Positions 25,841 through 36,109 are shown, counted from the first letter of the stretch. The stretch is DNA of 64,000 bases from Burkholderiales bacterium (GCA_026399895.1 JAPLQC010000018.1:816-64815); one strand, 5' to 3'. Translations and numbers: made by a program. Notes: generated from the sequence alone by a model not told the origin.

Positions 25841-27016
25841 ATGCGTCGTCTGTGGTTGTTGTTCGCGCAAACTGTCACCGTCGCGCTCGCGCTATGGTTC
25901 ATTGTAGCGACCTTGAAACCGGAGTGGCTTGGTCGCTCGTCAGATGGTGGACGACTGATCTCGACGACCATTGCGGTGCGCGAGGCTGAAGGGTCTGGCA
26001 CGACACTGCAGAATACCTACCGCGCCGCCTCGCAACGGGCGATGCCGACGGTGGTCAATATCTACACCACCAAGGCCGGAAGACAATCGCCTCATCCGTT
26101 CGACAACGACCCCTTCTTTCGTCGCTTCTTCGGTGACAACCTCGGCGCACCCGATGAGCGACAGTTCAGCCTCGGCTCTGGCGTCATCATCAGCCCAGAT
26201 GGCTACATCCTCACCAACAACCATGTGATCGAATCTGCGGAGGAGATCGAAATTGCGCTGGCGGATGGTCGCAAAGTCAAAGGCAAATTGGTCGGCACCG
26301 ACCCTGAGACTGACCTCGCCGTCGTCAAGGTCGACTTGAATCGTCTACCCGCAATCACCCTCGCAAAACTCGACAACACTAAAGTCGGCGATGTAGTGCT
26401 AGCGATTGGTAATCCATTCGGGGTGGGTCAAACCGTGACCATGGGCATTGTGTCTGCGCTTGGCCGCAATCATCTTGGCATCAACACCTTCGAAAATTTC
26501 ATTCAGACAGATGCCGCAATCAACCCAGGCAATTCCGGTGGCGCACTGATCGATACCGACGGCCATCTGCTCGGCATTAATACCGCGATCTACTCACGTA
26601 GCGGCGGATCGCTGGGTATTGGATTCGCGATTCCGGTCACGACGGTGAAAAACGTGATGGAAGCGATCATCAAGAACGGTCAGGTCGTACGTGGCTGGAT
26701 CGGGGTCGAGCCACAAGACATTACGCCTGAGTTGGCTGAGAGTTTTGGCCTGCAAAAAGCCTCGGGCACCATCATCGCCGGCGTACTCAGAGGCGGCCCG
26801 GCCGACAAGGCGGGTATCAAGCCGGGCGATATCTTGTTGTCGGTGGGTGAAAAGCCGGTCTCTGACACAGTGTCGATGCTGAATCTGGTCGCACAACTAA
26901 CACCAGGCGAGAAGGTTGCGCTTACAGTGCTGCGCAAATCGACAAAGACCGAACTCAATGTCGTGGTCGGCAAGCGACCGAAAATGAAACAACGGCCAAC
27001 GCAAGAGGGCGAGTAA
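25841..27016 (+). CDS. algW: AlgW/DegS-type periplasmic serine protease (HtrA family)
   Basis: 391 residues: an N-terminal membrane anchor (about 4-24), a trypsin-like domain with catalytic His128 (TNNHV), Asp158 (TDLAVV) and Ser232 (GNSGGAL), and a single PDZ domain near 285-375 ([25 protein letters not shown]). One PDZ plus an uncleaved anchor is the DegS/AlgW layout rather than DegP/DegQ; those enzymes start envelope-stress signalling by cutting anti-sigma factor RseA/MucA. The neighbourhood with his, murA and mla genes resembles that of P. aeruginosa algW. The RseA/MucA target is not in the window. Confidence 0.88.
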   Translation: MRRLWLLFAQTVTVALALWFIVATLKPEWLGRSSDGGRLISTTIAVREAEGSGTTLQNTYRAASQRAMPTVVNIYTTKAGRQSPHPFDNDPFFRRFFGDNLGAPDERQFSLGSGVIISPDGYILTNNHVIESAEEIEIALADGRKVKGKLVGTDPETDLAVVKVDLNRLPAITLAKLDNTKVGDVVLAIGNPFGVGQTVTMGIVSALGRNHLGINTFENFIQTDAAINPGNSGGALIDTDGHLLGINTAIYSRSGGSLGIGFAIPVTTVKNVMEAIIKNGQVVRGWIGVEPQDITPELAESFGLQKASGTIIAGVLRGGPADKAGIKPGDILLSVGEKPVSDTVSMLNLVAQLTPGEKVALTVLRKSTKTELNVVVGKRPKMKQRPTQEGE

Positions 27017-27174
27017 GGTACTCATCGCCTGCATCGCTTATGCCGTAGAAGCGTCGGTGATCAGATACGCCGTAGCAGCCACCACTACATCGTTGACTGA
27101 ACAGGTTTAAATCGGCTAGCTTGACGTACTGGCCAGCACACTCGCCAACCATCATGCAAGACGTGAATCTGGAA

Positions 27175-27948
27175 TCAGGAAGATTCGGTTGATTCTTCGG
27201 GTGCCTGCGTCGCTTTCGCAAACAGGGGCGCGAGCAATATTCCGACCTCGTACAAAAGGCACAGCGGAATCGCAAGGAACAGCTGGCTCATGATATCGGG
27301 CGGCGTCACGATAGCGGCAATCACAAATGCGCCAACAATCACATACGACCTGATCGCCTTAAGTTTTTCGACAGAGACGATACCCATCCGCACCAGCACA
27401 ATCACAACTACCGGCACCTCGAATGTCAGGCCGAACGCAAGGCACATCATGAGAACGAAATCGAGATAGTTCTCGATGTCAGGTGCAACCGAGATGGATT
27501 TCGGCGCGAAGTCACTAATGAACTTGAACACCGTGCCAAACACGAGGTAGTAGCAGAACGCTACGCCGAGGATAAACAAAATCGTCGACGAGAAAATCAG
27601 CGGCGCTACCAATCGCTTCTCGTGCATATACAAACCAGGCGCGACGAAAGCCCATGCCTGATACAACACCCAAGGCAAGGAGATCATCAAGGCCGCCACC
27701 ATGGTGATCTTCATGGGAACCATGAATGGCGTGATAACGCCCGTGGCAATCATTTTCGAACCCTCGGGCAATGCATGCAGCATGGGCTGCGCCATGAAGT
27801 CGTAGAGAACTGATGCGCCGGGCCAAACCGTGAACAAGACAATGAAGACTACGAGCACCACCGCAGAGGCGCGCACCAAGCGGGTACGCAGCTCGACCAA
27901 GTGCGAGATGAAGGTTTCCTGAATACCTGAAGGCTTTTCGTCGGACAT
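27175..27948 (-). CDS. tatC: Sec-independent protein translocase TatC
   Basis: 257-residue polytopic membrane protein, the twin-arginine signal receptor of the Tat pathway. Seen: FISHLVELRTRLVRAS at the N-terminus, six hydrophobic helices, WAFVAPGLYMHEKR, FGLTFEVPVVVIVLVRMG and AFVIAAIVTPPD. The start is four bases past tatB. It is the last gene of tatABC and of the long minus-strand run; the 158 bp between it and convergent algW show no strong terminator. Confidence 0.97.
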   Translation of the reverse strand: MSDEKPSGIQETFISHLVELRTRLVRASAVVLVVFIVLFTVWPGASVLYDFMAQPMLHALPEGSKMIATGVITPFMVPMKITMVAALMISLPWVLYQAWAFVAPGLYMHEKRLVAPLIFSSTILFILGVAFCYYLVFGTVFKFISDFAPKSISVAPDIENYLDFVLMMCLAFGLTFEVPVVVIVLVRMGIVSVEKLKAIRSYVIVGAFVIAAIVTPPDIMSQLFLAIPLCLLYEVGILLAPLFAKATQAPEESTESS

Positions 27949-27952
27949 TGGC

Positions 27953-28483
27953 TTAGTGGAAAAACTTCACGCTCTTGCCCGAAGCCGGGCGGTAGCGAGC
28001 AACCCGCGCTGCGCCTGACTGAACACGGGTCTTCAGACCATGCTGTCGTTTGTACCAAAGTGGCAGCATGCTGGTGTGTGACATACGCTTGCGCCGAAAC
28101 TCACGGCGCTTGGCATCGAATTCCCACAAAGCAGGAACACTGGGGCTGGAATTGTAGGTGTCATCAAAGGATTGATGCGCTTCGTTGAGCGAATCAGATA
28201 ACTCTTTACCCGCTTCATCGACCTCTTTGCGAACCTCGGACGCCTCTGAAGAAATCGTCGAGTTCAGCTTGGTTGCCGCGTCAAGGAAATTGCTCTGCAT
28301 TTTTTGCAGCTCTTCCATTTGCATCTCGCGGTTGACCTCAGCCTTGACATTATTGATGTAGCGCTGCGCGCGACCAAACAAGGTACCCGCCATGCGAGCG
28401 ACAGCAGGCAGCTTCTCCGGACCGATCACAACGAGAGCGACCGCACCGATGAGGGCGATTTTGGAGAGACCGAGGTCAATCAT
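27953..28483 (-). CDS. tatB: Sec-independent protein translocase TatB
   Basis: 176 residues: an N-terminal transmembrane helix with the Glu-containing IGAVALVVIGPEKLP, an amphipathic helix, and a long charged coiled-coil-like stretch to about residue 110. The C-terminal basic tail is variable in the family. TatB sits with TatC in the signal-peptide receptor complex. It lies between tatA and tatC in usual order. Confidence 0.95.
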   Translation of the reverse strand: MIDLGLSKIALIGAVALVVIGPEKLPAVARMAGTLFGRAQRYINNVKAEVNREMQMEELQKMQSNFLDAATKLNSTISSEASEVRKEVDEAGKELSDSLNEAHQSFDDTYNSSPSVPALWEFDAKRREFRRKRMSHTSMLPLWYKRQHGLKTRVQSGAARVARYRPASGKSVKFFH

Positions 28484-28542
28484 GACGGGCGAGGAACCAG
28501 GCAGGCGCGGCGAGCAGAATCAGCCCGCCGGGATAGGCAGGA

Positions 28543-28761
28543 TCAGCTCTTGGTTTTTTCCTTGGCTTCGACATCGATAGTGGACTTGTCGGCAACCTGC
28601 TGCGCAGGCGCGCCCGGTTCTTCAGAACCCTTCACACCATCTTTGAAACCCTTGACCGCCTTACCCAAATCACCGCCAATGTTGCCCAGCTTCTTAGTGC
28701 CGAACACCAACATCACGATGACAAGTACGATGACCCAGTGCCAAATACTGAATGAACCCAT
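28543..28761 (-). CDS. tatA: Sec-independent protein translocase TatA
   Basis: 72 residues: short N-terminal membrane helix ([15 protein letters not shown]), hinge FGTKKL, amphipathic helix [18 protein letters not shown], and a short acidic/basic tail. It forms the translocation pore of the Tat pathway. AGGAG precedes the ATG, and a perfect 14-bp palindrome lies just upstream of that. Confidence 0.96.
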   Translation of the reverse strand: MGSFSIWHWVIVLVIVMLVFGTKKLGNIGGDLGKAVKGFKDGVKGSEEPGAPAQQVADKSTIDVEAKEKTKS

Positions 28762-28774
28762 TGCAATCTCCTAG

Positions 28775-28788
28775 CGGCTTTAAAGCCG
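28775..28788. other. 14-bp palindrome upstream of tatA
   Basis: CGGCTTTAAAGCCG is a perfect palindrome ending a few bases before the tatA AGGAG, in the 48-bp gap between hinT and tatA. It may form a small RNA hairpin or bind a protein; no T-run follows, so it is not a typical terminator. Confidence 0.45.
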
Positions 28789-28809
28789 TCAACTTCTGTT
28801 TACACCGAA

Positions 28810-29178
28810 TCAGCGCTGTCCAGACCAAGGGCGAGGACCGCCCATCAGGTGAAGGTGTAAATGGTACACCTCCTGACCGCCGTCAGGACCGGTGTTGATC
28901 AGGGTTTTAAAGCCCCCTGTCGGACCGTCTGCGCCGTTTTGGTACCCACCGCCATGTTCCTGTGCCAGTTTAGGGGCGATGCGCAGCATTTTACCCAACA
29001 ACGCCTGATGACGATCATCGCTATCCGCCAAGGTCGCAATATGCTCTCGGGGCACCATCAGCAAGTGCATGGGCGCGGCGGGATTGATATCGTGAAAAAC
29101 GATCAAATCCTCGTCCTCGAATACTTTTTTCGACGGAATCGTACCAGCAACAATCTTGCAGAAAATACAGTTATCCAA
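28810..29178 (-). CDS. hinT: HIT-family purine nucleoside phosphoramidase
   Basis: 122-residue histidine-triad protein. Seen: CIFCKIVAGTIPSKKVFEDED at the N-terminus, PAAPMHLLMVPREHI, and the triad HLHLHLMGGP near residue 108. Characterised relatives hydrolyse adenosine phosphoramidates; the cellular role is uncertain. It starts with TTG, preceded by GGAG. It lies between hisE and tatA, an order common in Burkholderiales. Confidence 0.95.
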   Translation of the reverse strand: MDNCIFCKIVAGTIPSKKVFEDEDLIVFHDINPAAPMHLLMVPREHIATLADSDDRHQALLGKMLRIAPKLAQEHGGGYQNGADGPTGGFKTLINTGPDGGQEVYHLHLHLMGGPRPWSGQR

Positions 29179-29253
29179 AATGTCTCTCCGATATTACGCA
29201 ACCATCGATTGAATGGTGCGTTGTGCGGCGCTGCCCAACCACGAATGATGGGC

Positions 29254-29622
29254 TTATTTGCCGGCCTCGTCTTGCTCGCGATTTTGCAGCTTGCGGTTAG
29301 CCTTTTCCTCGATACCGGAAACGCCCTCACGCCGCGCTAACTCTTCAATCACCTGCTGCGGGGTCAGGTTGAACTGCGACAGCATGATCAGCGAGTGGAA
29401 CCAAAGATCGGCGCACTCGTACACCAGCTTGTTCGGATCGGCACCCTGACGAACATCCTTGGCTGCCATCACCGCCTCGGTCGCCTCTTCACCTATTTTT
29501 TTCAGAATCGCATCATCACCCTTGGCGAACAAGCGTGCGACGTAAGAGCTTTCGGGATCACCCCCTGCTGCGGGTTTTCTTGTCTCAATGATTTGCGCCA
29601 GGCGTTGCAGGGTATCGTTCAT
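29254..29622 (-). CDS. hisE: Phosphoribosyl-ATP pyrophosphatase
   Basis: 122-residue enzyme of the second step of histidine synthesis, cleaving PR-ATP to PR-AMP. All-alpha MazG-like fold; seen: [31 protein letters not shown] and [21 protein letters not shown]. An ATG seven codons upstream would overlap hisI; ATG 29622 sits one base past the hisI stop and matches the family better, though its ribosome-binding site is weak. HisE and HisI are separate proteins here, unlike the fused HisIE of enterics. Confidence 0.95.
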   Translation of the reverse strand: MNDTLQRLAQIIETRKPAAGGDPESSYVARLFAKGDDAILKKIGEEATEAVMAAKDVRQGADPNKLVYECADLWFHSLIMLSQFNLTPQQVIEELARREGVSGIEEKANRKLQNREQDEAGK

Positions 29623-29623
29623 T

Positions 29624-30031
29624 TCATTTCTTGTAGATGTCATCCGGATTTTTCAAGACCGGCTCTACCTCGACCCAGCCCATTGCACCATCGTTGCTCT
29701 GTAGCTCATGGAAAAAACAGCTATGTCTACCGGTATGACAGGCCATACCCCCGACCTGCTCGACCTGAAGCAGCAACACATCGTCATCGCAATCCAGACG
29801 AATCTGATGCACTTTCTGGAAGTGACCAGACTCTTCGCCCTTGTGCCACAACTTGTTGCGCGATCGGCTCCAGTACACCGCTTGTCCGCACGCCACCGTG
29901 CGCGTCAGTGACTCGCGGTTCATCCAAGCCACCATCAGTATTTGATTGCTACCCTGCTCTTGTGCAATCGCGGGTATCAGACCATTTTGGTCCCACTTGA
30001 TACGATCCAGCCAATCGGTCTGCGTCATCAT
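29624..30031 (-). CDS. hisI: Phosphoribosyl-AMP cyclohydrolase
   Basis: 135-residue metal-dependent enzyme opening the adenine ring of PR-AMP (third step of histidine synthesis). Seen: [49 protein letters not shown] and [14 protein letters not shown] with the zinc-binding cysteines. Its ATG overlaps the hisF stop by four bases, so coupled translation is likely. Confidence 0.96.
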   Translation of the reverse strand: MMTQTDWLDRIKWDQNGLIPAIAQEQGSNQILMVAWMNRESLTRTVACGQAVYWSRSRNKLWHKGEESGHFQKVHQIRLDCDDDVLLLQVEQVGGMACHTGRHSCFFHELQSNDGAMGWVEVEPVLKNPDDIYKK

Positions 30032-30792
30032 GCAAGCCTCATCGGGATACCTTGCGACGCCATGTACGCTTTGGCCTCTTGCACGGTGTGTAGCCCGTAA
30101 TGAAAAATACTGGCGGCCAGCACGGCATCGGCGCGACCCTGAGTAACGCCATCGGCCAAATCCTGCAGACCACCCACACCACCCGAGGCAATTACGGGAA
30201 TTCCTACCGCGTCCGACACAGCGCGCGTCAAAGGCAGATCAAAACCATCCTGCGTGCCATCCCGATCCATACTGGTCAGAAGGATTTCACCAGCGCCCAG
30301 CGATTCCATCTTGCGCGCCCACTCAACCGCGTCAAGGCCCGTTGCCTTGCGACCACCATGCGTGAAAACCTCCCAATGACCGCCGGGCGCGCGCTTGGCA
30401 TCAATCGCCACCACGATGCATTGTGATCCGTACTTGCCGGCTGCATCTGCCACTAATTGCGGGTTGGTCACTGCCGATGTGTTGATGCTGACTTTATCCG
30501 CACCGGAATTCAGCAAGCGGCGCACATCGTCGACCTGGCGCACACCACCGCCAACGGTGAGCGGAATGAATACCTGAGAGGCCACCGCTTCAATGATATG
30601 AAGAATCAAGTCACGATCGTCGGATGAAGCGGTGATATCGAGAAAGGTAATTTCGTCAGCGCCTTGCTGGTCATAGCGGCGCGCAATCTCTACCGGATCA
30701 CCGGCGTCGCGCAGTTCGACGAAATTCACGCCTTTCACCACCCGCCCTGCGGTGACATCCAGGCAGGGGATGATGCGTTTTGCGAGGGTCAT
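30028..30792 (-). CDS. hisF: Imidazole glycerol phosphate synthase, cyclase subunit
   Basis: 254-residue TIM barrel that, with HisH, makes imidazole-glycerol phosphate and AICAR. Seen: [18 protein letters not shown] with the catalytic Asp, [57 protein letters not shown] and [16 protein letters not shown] 30792 is one base past the hisA stop and is preferred over the track start 13 codons upstream. Confidence 0.97.
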   Translation of the reverse strand: MTLAKRIIPCLDVTAGRVVKGVNFVELRDAGDPVEIARRYDQQGADEITFLDITASSDDRDLILHIIEAVASQVFIPLTVGGGVRQVDDVRRLLNSGADKVSINTSAVTNPQLVADAAGKYGSQCIVVAIDAKRAPGGHWEVFTHGGRKATGLDAVEWARKMESLGAGEILLTSMDRDGTQDGFDLPLTRAVSDAVGIPVIASGGVGGLQDLADGVTQGRADAVLAASIFHYGLHTVQEAKAYMASQGIPMRLA

Positions 30793-30793
30793 G

Positions 30794-31573
30794 TCAGTCG
30801 GCGTCTCGCTCGTCAGATGGCACGTCGGCACGCTCTTGAGCCGTGCGCAGGTCGAGCGTGCCCTCGTAAATGGAACGTCCGCAGATCACGCCTTCGATGC
30901 CCTCATCTTGCACCTCGCACAAAGCCTCGACATCGGTAATAGTGTGCACGCCACCCGACGCGATCACCGGGATGGTCATGCTTTGCGCCAGCTTGACGGT
31001 GGCATCGATATTCACACCTTTCATCATGCCATCGCGGCCGATATCGGTATAGACAATCGCTTCGCAGCCATAGTCTTCAAATTTTTTCGCCAGATCGATC
31101 ACCTCATGGCCAGACAGCTTGCTCCAGCCATCCGTGGCGACCTTGCCATCCTTGGCATCTAGGCCGACGATGATCTGGCCAGGGAATGCGCCACAGGCAT
31201 CATGCAAGAAGCCGGGGTTCTTCACGGCTGCGGTACCGATGATCACGTAGGAGATTCCGTCATCCAGAAAGCGCTCGATGGTGTCGAGGTCGCGGATACC
31301 GCCGCCGAGTTGTACCGGAATCTCTTCGATATCGAACTCTTCTGCGTATTCGCGCACCGCGGCAAGAATCGACTTGATGGCCGGCTCATTTTTCGGCTTG
31401 CCGGCAAACGCGCCGTTCAGATCGACGAGATGCAGGCGCCGCGCACCCTGCTCTAGCCAGTGGCGCGCCATTTTTGCAGGGTCATCCGAGAACACAGTGG
31501 CCTGGTCCATGTCGCCTTGTTTAAGGCGCACGCAGTGGCCATCCTTGAGATCGATAGCAGGTATCAGCAGCAT
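30794..31573 (-). CDS. hisA: ProFAR isomerase (HisA)
   Basis: 259-residue TIM barrel isomerising the aminoaldose ProFAR to the ketose PRFAR (fourth step). Seen: [80 protein letters not shown] and VIASGGVHT. The last 15 residues (after about 245) are charged and slightly longer than usual. It is separated from hisH by an unusually long 183-bp gap that holds inverted repeats. Confidence 0.97.
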   Translation of the reverse strand: MLLIPAIDLKDGHCVRLKQGDMDQATVFSDDPAKMARHWLEQGARRLHLVDLNGAFAGKPKNEPAIKSILAAVREYAEEFDIEEIPVQLGGGIRDLDTIERFLDDGISYVIIGTAAVKNPGFLHDACGAFPGQIIVGLDAKDGKVATDGWSKLSGHEVIDLAKKFEDYGCEAIVYTDIGRDGMMKGVNIDATVKLAQSMTIPVIASGGVHTITDVEALCEVQDEGIEGVICGRSIYEGTLDLRTAQERADVPSDERDAD

Positions 31574-31651
31574 GACGGCAGTTAAGAGATTCGAAAGAGC
31601 TGGTTGGGTAGTCGGAGCGGGCGCCTAAGCCGACACTCATCGTCGGCACTC

Positions 31652-31758
31652 AGAACCTGTCTCGTTAGGTCGATGGCTGGGCGGCAACACCTCAGACAGT
31701 ACAACACAGTCGGCAAGGGTGCTGCCAACGCCGCAAGCGGCCTAACGAGATAAGTTCT
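31652..31758. repeat. Inverted repeat in the hisH-hisA gap
   Basis: AGAACCTGTCTCGTTAGG (31652-31669) and CCTAACGAGATAAGTTCT (31741-31758) are inverted copies matching at 16 of 18 positions, about 70 bp apart. The right copy overlaps the hisH stop codon. Between and beside them are smaller hairpins, such as GCCGC-AA-GCGGC (31729-31740) and GCCGAC/GTCGGC just outside the left arm. It could be a remnant of a small non-coding mobile element or an RNA structure. Confidence 0.6.
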
Positions 31759-32395
31759 AAGGGTTCCAATGTACAAAATTTTTATACAACTGCAAACCAG
31801 CGGCTGCGCTTTTTTCAGGATGGAATTGCGTAGCAAATATATTATCGCGACCGGCCGCGCAGCAAAACGTCACACCGTAATCTGTCTCGCCGAAAACATG
31901 TGCAGGATTTTCCGGCACAGCATAGTAGCTGTGGACGAAGTAAAAGTAGCTTTCGTCCGGCACCTCTGCCCAGAGCGGGTGCGCACTTCTCTGCCGAACC
32001 CGGTTCCAGCCCATCTGCGGCACCTTGTAGCGCGAGCCATCTGACTGCAACCGCTCATTTAGCTGAAAACGGATCACCCGTCCGGGCATTAGCGACAAGC
32101 AGTGCGCGTCGCCTTCCTCGCTCCAGTCGAACATCATCTGCTCGCCCACGCACACGCCAAGCAGCGGTTTGGACTGTGCAGCTTCAAGCAAGGCCTCCAG
32201 CAGGCCAGACTCGCGCAAGGAGCGCATGCAATCAGGCATCGCGCCCTGACCCGGCAAAACAACACGGTCGGCTAGGCGGATTGCTTGCGGATCGCCGCTG
32301 ACGCTGACCTCGGCTTCCGGCGCAACCCGCATCAAGGCCTGCGCCACAGAGCGCAGATTGCCCATCCCGTAATCAACAACGACGATCCTGTTCAT
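31757..32395 (-). CDS. hisH: Imidazole glycerol phosphate synthase, glutaminase subunit
   Basis: 212-residue class I glutamine amidotransferase feeding ammonia to HisF. Seen: [30 protein letters not shown] (oxyanion region), nucleophile Cys82 in [28 protein letters not shown] and ATQFHPEKS. The track ORF carries 42 spurious codons upstream; ATG 32395 is the family start. The stop lies inside the right arm of the inverted repeat. Confidence 0.96.
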   Translation of the reverse strand: MNRIVVVDYGMGNLRSVAQALMRVAPEAEVSVSGDPQAIRLADRVVLPGQGAMPDCMRSLRESGLLEALLEAAQSKPLLGVCVGEQMMFDWSEEGDAHCLSLMPGRVIRFQLNERLQSDGSRYKVPQMGWNRVRQRSAHPLWAEVPDESYFYFVHSYYAVPENPAHVFGETDYGVTFCCAAGRDNIFATQFHPEKSAAAGLQLYKNFVHWNP

Positions 32396-32441
32396 GGTGG
32401 AGTCAGCGGACCAACGCTCTGGCCCGATGCCGAGAGATGGA

Positions 32442-33028
32442 TCAGAGACTGCCCTTGGTCGACGGAATCGTGCCAGCGGCGCGCGCATCCAGCTCGGCCG
32501 CCATGCGCAACGCTCGGCCAAACGCCTTGAATACGGTTTCGCACTGATGGTGCGCGTTGTCGCCGCGCAGATTGTCGATATGCAGGGTCACCAGCGCGTG
32601 GTTGACGAAGCCCTGGAAGAACTCGTAAGTCAGCTGGGTGTCAAAGCCGCCGACCATGCCGGCCTTGAAGTCTATGCTTTGGTGCAGCCCTGGTCGACCC
32701 GAGAAATCGACCACGACCCGTGAGCGCGCCTCGTCCCGTGCCGGCCGTAACGCCGGATACCCTTCTTGTCGCCGATGGCTTTGGCAACTGCCTGCCCGAG
32801 CGTTATCCCGACATCCTCGACCGTGTGGTGGGCATCGATATGAAGATCCCCTTTAGCACTGATGTCGAGGTCAATCAGGCCATGACGCGCGATCTGATCG
32901 AGCATATGGTCGAGAAAGGGAACACCGGTATCCAGTTTTTGCTGGCCGGTACCGTCAAGATTAAGCGCGACCCGAATCTTGGTCTCGCTGGTGTCTCGTA
33001 CCACTTCTGCTTTGCGTTGGATCGACAT
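32442..33028 (-). pseudogene. hisB: hisB interrupted by a frameshift deletion
   Basis: Imidazoleglycerol-phosphate dehydratase split over two frames. The first part (from ATG 33028) has [27 protein letters not shown] and the metal motif HHTVEDVGI, then goes off after GIRRYG. The second part resumes at about 32735 with [18 protein letters not shown] and carries the second metal motif [11 protein letters not shown]. Between TACGGC and GACGAG only eight bases stand where six codons (about His-Ala-Tyr-Val-Pro-Leu) are expected, so about 10 bp are missing. Restoring 10 bp would give 198 residues, the normal size. All other his genes are intact, so a sequencing or assembly error is a serious alternative. 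Confidence 0.9.
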
Positions 33029-33040
33029 GTTGAAAGAGCG

Positions 33041-34129
33041 TCAGGACATAAGGCTGGATTGCAGCGCGGACAGAAACGCCGCGTTTTCTTGCGGCGTGCT
33101 AACGGTGACGCGCAAGCAGTTCTCCAGAAGCGAGTGCATTTTACCGACATTTTTTACCAGCACCTTCTGCTGCTGCAGGCGCTGGAACACCTCGGTACCC
33201 GTCAAGCCGGGGCGGTTAATGCGTAACAGCAGAAAGTTGGCCGCCGAGGGGAAACATTCCACCCCTGTCAGGCTGGCGAGTGACTGCGTCATTTTGTGTC
33301 GCTCGGCGCAGATCGCATCTGCCTGCGCATCAAGTACCGCCGCGTGCTCGAGCACAAACGCAGCAGCCGCCTCGCTCAACACATTGACGTTGTAAGGCGG
33401 GCGCACTTTGTCGAATTCCGCCAGCAGCTCGTTTGAGGCCGACATATAACCCAGTCGTATACCGGCAAGACCCAGCTTGGATACGGTACGCATCAGCACC
33501 ACGTTGGGAAATTCAGGCAGCCTTGGCAGAAAGCTGGTCCCCGCGAAGGGTTGGTAGGCTTCGTCGACAATCACCAGACCCGTATCACCCACCTCGCGAA
33601 TAATCGCCAGCATGTCATCCAGATCGAACAGATTCCCGGTCGGATTGTTTGGGTAGGCAAGATAGGTGATGGCCGGACGCTGCGCTCGAATAGAAGCCAG
33701 CATCGCCTCACGATCGAGTGAGAAATCGGCACGCAATGGCACGCCGATGAACGCCATACCTGCCAGTTGTGCCGACATGGCGTACATCACGAAGCCCGGT
33801 ACCGGTGCCAGCACCTTGGCGCCCGGCTTGGCGCATGCGGTCGAAACAATCGCGATCAGCTCATCGGAGCCATTGCCGAGAATGACATCGAAGCCAGCAG
33901 GAATCGCCATGTGTGTGCGAATGGCAGCCTTCAGCTCTGCGTAGCTAGGCACCGGATAACGATTCATTGCCACCGCACCCAGACGCTCGCCCAGCCGCTG
34001 CTGCAACTCGGGCGGCAGTGTGTACGGATTTTCCATGGCATCGAGCTTGACCAAGCCGGACGCGTCCGGCACATGGTAAGCAGCAAGCGCACGCACATCG
34101 TCGCGCACGACATTTAGCAGACGCGACAT
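33041..34129 (-). CDS. hisC: Histidinol-phosphate aminotransferase
   Basis: 362-residue PLP enzyme converting imidazole-acetol phosphate to histidinol phosphate. Seen: YHVPDASGLVKLDAMENPYTLPPEL, ILGNGSDELIAIV, YPNNPTGNLFD, IVDEAYQPFAG and the PLP-lysine region LMRTVSKLGLAGIRLGYM. The track starts at a GTG overlapping the hisD stop (GTGA); ATG 34129 three codons later is also possible and is used here. Confidence 0.96.
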   Translation of the reverse strand: MSRLLNVVRDDVRALAAYHVPDASGLVKLDAMENPYTLPPELQQRLGERLGAVAMNRYPVPSYAELKAAIRTHMAIPAGFDVILGNGSDELIAIVSTACAKPGAKVLAPVPGFVMYAMSAQLAGMAFIGVPLRADFSLDREAMLASIRAQRPAITYLAYPNNPTGNLFDLDDMLAIIREVGDTGLVIVDEAYQPFAGTSFLPRLPEFPNVVLMRTVSKLGLAGIRLGYMSASNELLAEFDKVRPPYNVNVLSEAAAAFVLEHAAVLDAQADAICAERHKMTQSLASLTGVECFPSAANFLLLRINRPGLTGTEVFQRLQQQKVLVKNVGKMHSLLENCLRVTVSTPQENAAFLSALQSSLMS

Positions 34130-34134
34130 ATCGC

Positions 34135-35448
34135 TCACTCGAAGCGCATCTCGGCCGAGCGAGCATGCGCCTGCAGTCCCTCGCCATAGGCGAGTTCTGC
34201 GGCCACCTTGCCGAGGGTTTTCGCACCAGCGGCGCTGACATGGATGATGGAAGAGCGCTTCTGGAAGTCATACACACCCAGCGGCGATGAAAAACGCGCG
34301 GTGCGTGAAGTGGGCAGCACATGATTTGGTCCGGCGCAGTAATCGCCTAGCGACTCGGAGGAGAAACGTCCTAGAAACATGGCGCCCGCGTGGCGTATCT
34401 TGTCAGCCCATTGTGTCGGTTCTGCGGCGGAGATCTCCAGATGCTCGGCAGCGATCAGGTTCGCAATCTCGCAAGCTTCATCCATGTCGCGCACTTTCAC
34501 CATCGCACCGCGATTAGTCAGCGAGGTATGGATCACGTCTTTGCGTGGCATGGCATCAATCAGTTTGTTAACGCTGGCCGCGACGCTATCGAGATAACCG
34601 GCATCCGGGCAAACCAGAATCGATTGCGCCAGCTCGTCATGCTCCGCCTGCGAGAACAGATCCATCGCGACCCAATCCGCCGGTGTGCTGCCGTCGGCGA
34701 GTACCAGAATCTCACTCGGGCCCGCGATCATGTCGATACCCACGGTACCGAATACCCGGCGCTTAGCCGCAGCTACATAGGCATTACCCGGGCCGACGAT
34801 TTTGTCGACCTGTGGAATCGTCGCCGTGCCGTACGCCAGCGCACCAACTGCTTGTGCGCCACCGATGGTGAAGACACGATCGACGCCAGCAATAGCGGCC
34901 GCAGCGAGTACCAATTCGTTCTTCACGCCGTCGGGTGTCGGCACCACCATGATGACCTCACCCACACCCGCTACTTTGGCTGGTATGGCGTTCATCAGTA
35001 CCGACGAGGGGTAAGCTGCCTTACCGCCCGGGACATAGATACCGACCTTATCCAGCGCGGTGACTTTTTGTCCAAGCACCGTGCCATCCGGCTCGGTGAA
35101 ACTGAATCCATCCGAGCCGCACTCCTGCTTCTGCCGCTGGTGATAGACGCGAACCCGATCAGCTGCCTGTTGAAGCGCATCACGACGCTGCGGGCTCAGG
35201 CCATCGAGTGCCGCCTGCAGCTCGGCACGCGGGATTTCCAGCGCCGCGACACTGCTGGCAGGGAGTCGATCAAATTGGCGGGTGTACTCGAGTACGGCGT
35301 CATCACCGCGTTGCTTCACCTCGGCGAGAATATTCGCAGCGGCGCGGTCGATAGCCTCATCCTCGGCTGCCTCGAAGGCGAGCACCGCCATCAGTCTGGC
35401 GTTGAAATCAGAATCGGTCGTGTTGAGTCGGCGAATAGAGACGGACAT
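34135..35448 (-). CDS. hisD: Histidinol dehydrogenase
   Basis: 437-residue zinc enzyme carrying out the last two oxidations to histidine with NAD. Seen: [84 protein letters not shown] and [19 protein letters not shown]. The length is normal. A 399-codon ORF on the opposite strand (34390-35589) is only its shadow. Confidence 0.97.
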   Translation of the reverse strand: MSVSIRRLNTTDSDFNARLMAVLAFEAAEDEAIDRAAANILAEVKQRGDDAVLEYTRQFDRLPASSVAALEIPRAELQAALDGLSPQRRDALQQAADRVRVYHQRQKQECGSDGFSFTEPDGTVLGQKVTALDKVGIYVPGGKAAYPSSVLMNAIPAKVAGVGEVIMVVPTPDGVKNELVLAAAAIAGVDRVFTIGGAQAVGALAYGTATIPQVDKIVGPGNAYVAAAKRRVFGTVGIDMIAGPSEILVLADGSTPADWVAMDLFSQAEHDELAQSILVCPDAGYLDSVAASVNKLIDAMPRKDVIHTSLTNRGAMVKVRDMDEACEIANLIAAEHLEISAAEPTQWADKIRHAGAMFLGRFSSESLGDYCAGPNHVLPTSRTARFSSPLGVYDFQKRSSIIHVSAAGAKTLGKVAAELAYGEGLQAHARSAEMRFE

Positions 35449-35456
35449 AAATTTAA

Positions 35457-36107
35457 TTATTCAGATCGCGCAGCGCGTTCAAAGGCTTCAATAATCGGTT
35501 GTAGTTTTTCGCGCTTGGTCTTGAGCGCGGCGCGGTTCACCACCAACCGCGATGAGATATCCATAATCTGCTCAACCTCGACCAGATGATTCGCGCGCAA
35601 TGTGCTACCCGTAGACACCAAATCAACGATGGCATCCGACAGACCAACCAGCGGCCCCAGCTCCATTGAGCCGTACAGCTTGATCAGGTCGACATGCACG
35701 CCTTTAGCAGCAAAATGCTCGCGCGCGACTTTGAGATATTTCGTTGCAACGCGCAGTCGCGCACCCTGTCGAACTGCGCTGGCATAGTCAAACCCCGCCG
35801 ATACTGCGACTGACATGCGGCACTTGGCAATATTCAGGTCGACAGGCTGGTACAAGCCCTCACCACCATGCTCCAGCAAAACATCTTTACCCGCCACGCC
35901 GAAGTCGGCGGCGCCGTACTGAACATAGGTCGGCACATCAGACGCACGCACGATCACCACACGGATCGCTGGATCACTGGTGGGCAGGATCAGCTTGCGC
36001 GACTTTTCAGGGTCATCAGTGACCTTAATACCCGCAGCCTCCAGCAGCGGTAGGGTCTCATCGAAAATGCGCCCCTTGGATAGCGCTAATGTCAGACTCT
36101 GATTCAT
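35457..36107 (-). CDS. hisG: ATP phosphoribosyltransferase, short form
   Basis: 216-residue catalytic subunit for the first step of histidine synthesis. Seen: [87 protein letters not shown]. It lacks the C-terminal regulatory domain of the long form; short HisG enzymes act in a complex with HisZ, which is not encoded in this window. It is three bases from murA and begins the his genes. Confidence 0.96.
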   Translation of the reverse strand: MNQSLTLALSKGRIFDETLPLLEAAGIKVTDDPEKSRKLILPTSDPAIRVVIVRASDVPTYVQYGAADFGVAGKDVLLEHGGEGLYQPVDLNIAKCRMSVAVSAGFDYASAVRQGARLRVATKYLKVAREHFAAKGVHVDLIKLYGSMELGPLVGLSDAIVDLVSTGSTLRANHLVEVEQIMDISSRLVVNRAALKTKREKLQPIIEAFERAARSE

Positions 36108-36109
36108 GC

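Noticed and set aside
25825-26001. N-terminal extension of the NIF3-like ORF
   Set aside because: It is antisense to the start of algW, whose membrane anchor and start are clear.
27017-27174. Terminator between algW and tatC
   Set aside because: No stable stem with a T-run could be found by eye in this convergent gap.
34390-35589. 399-codon plus-strand ORF
   Set aside because: Fully antisense to hisD and part of hisG, which have clear family motifs; the translated product has no recognisable domain.
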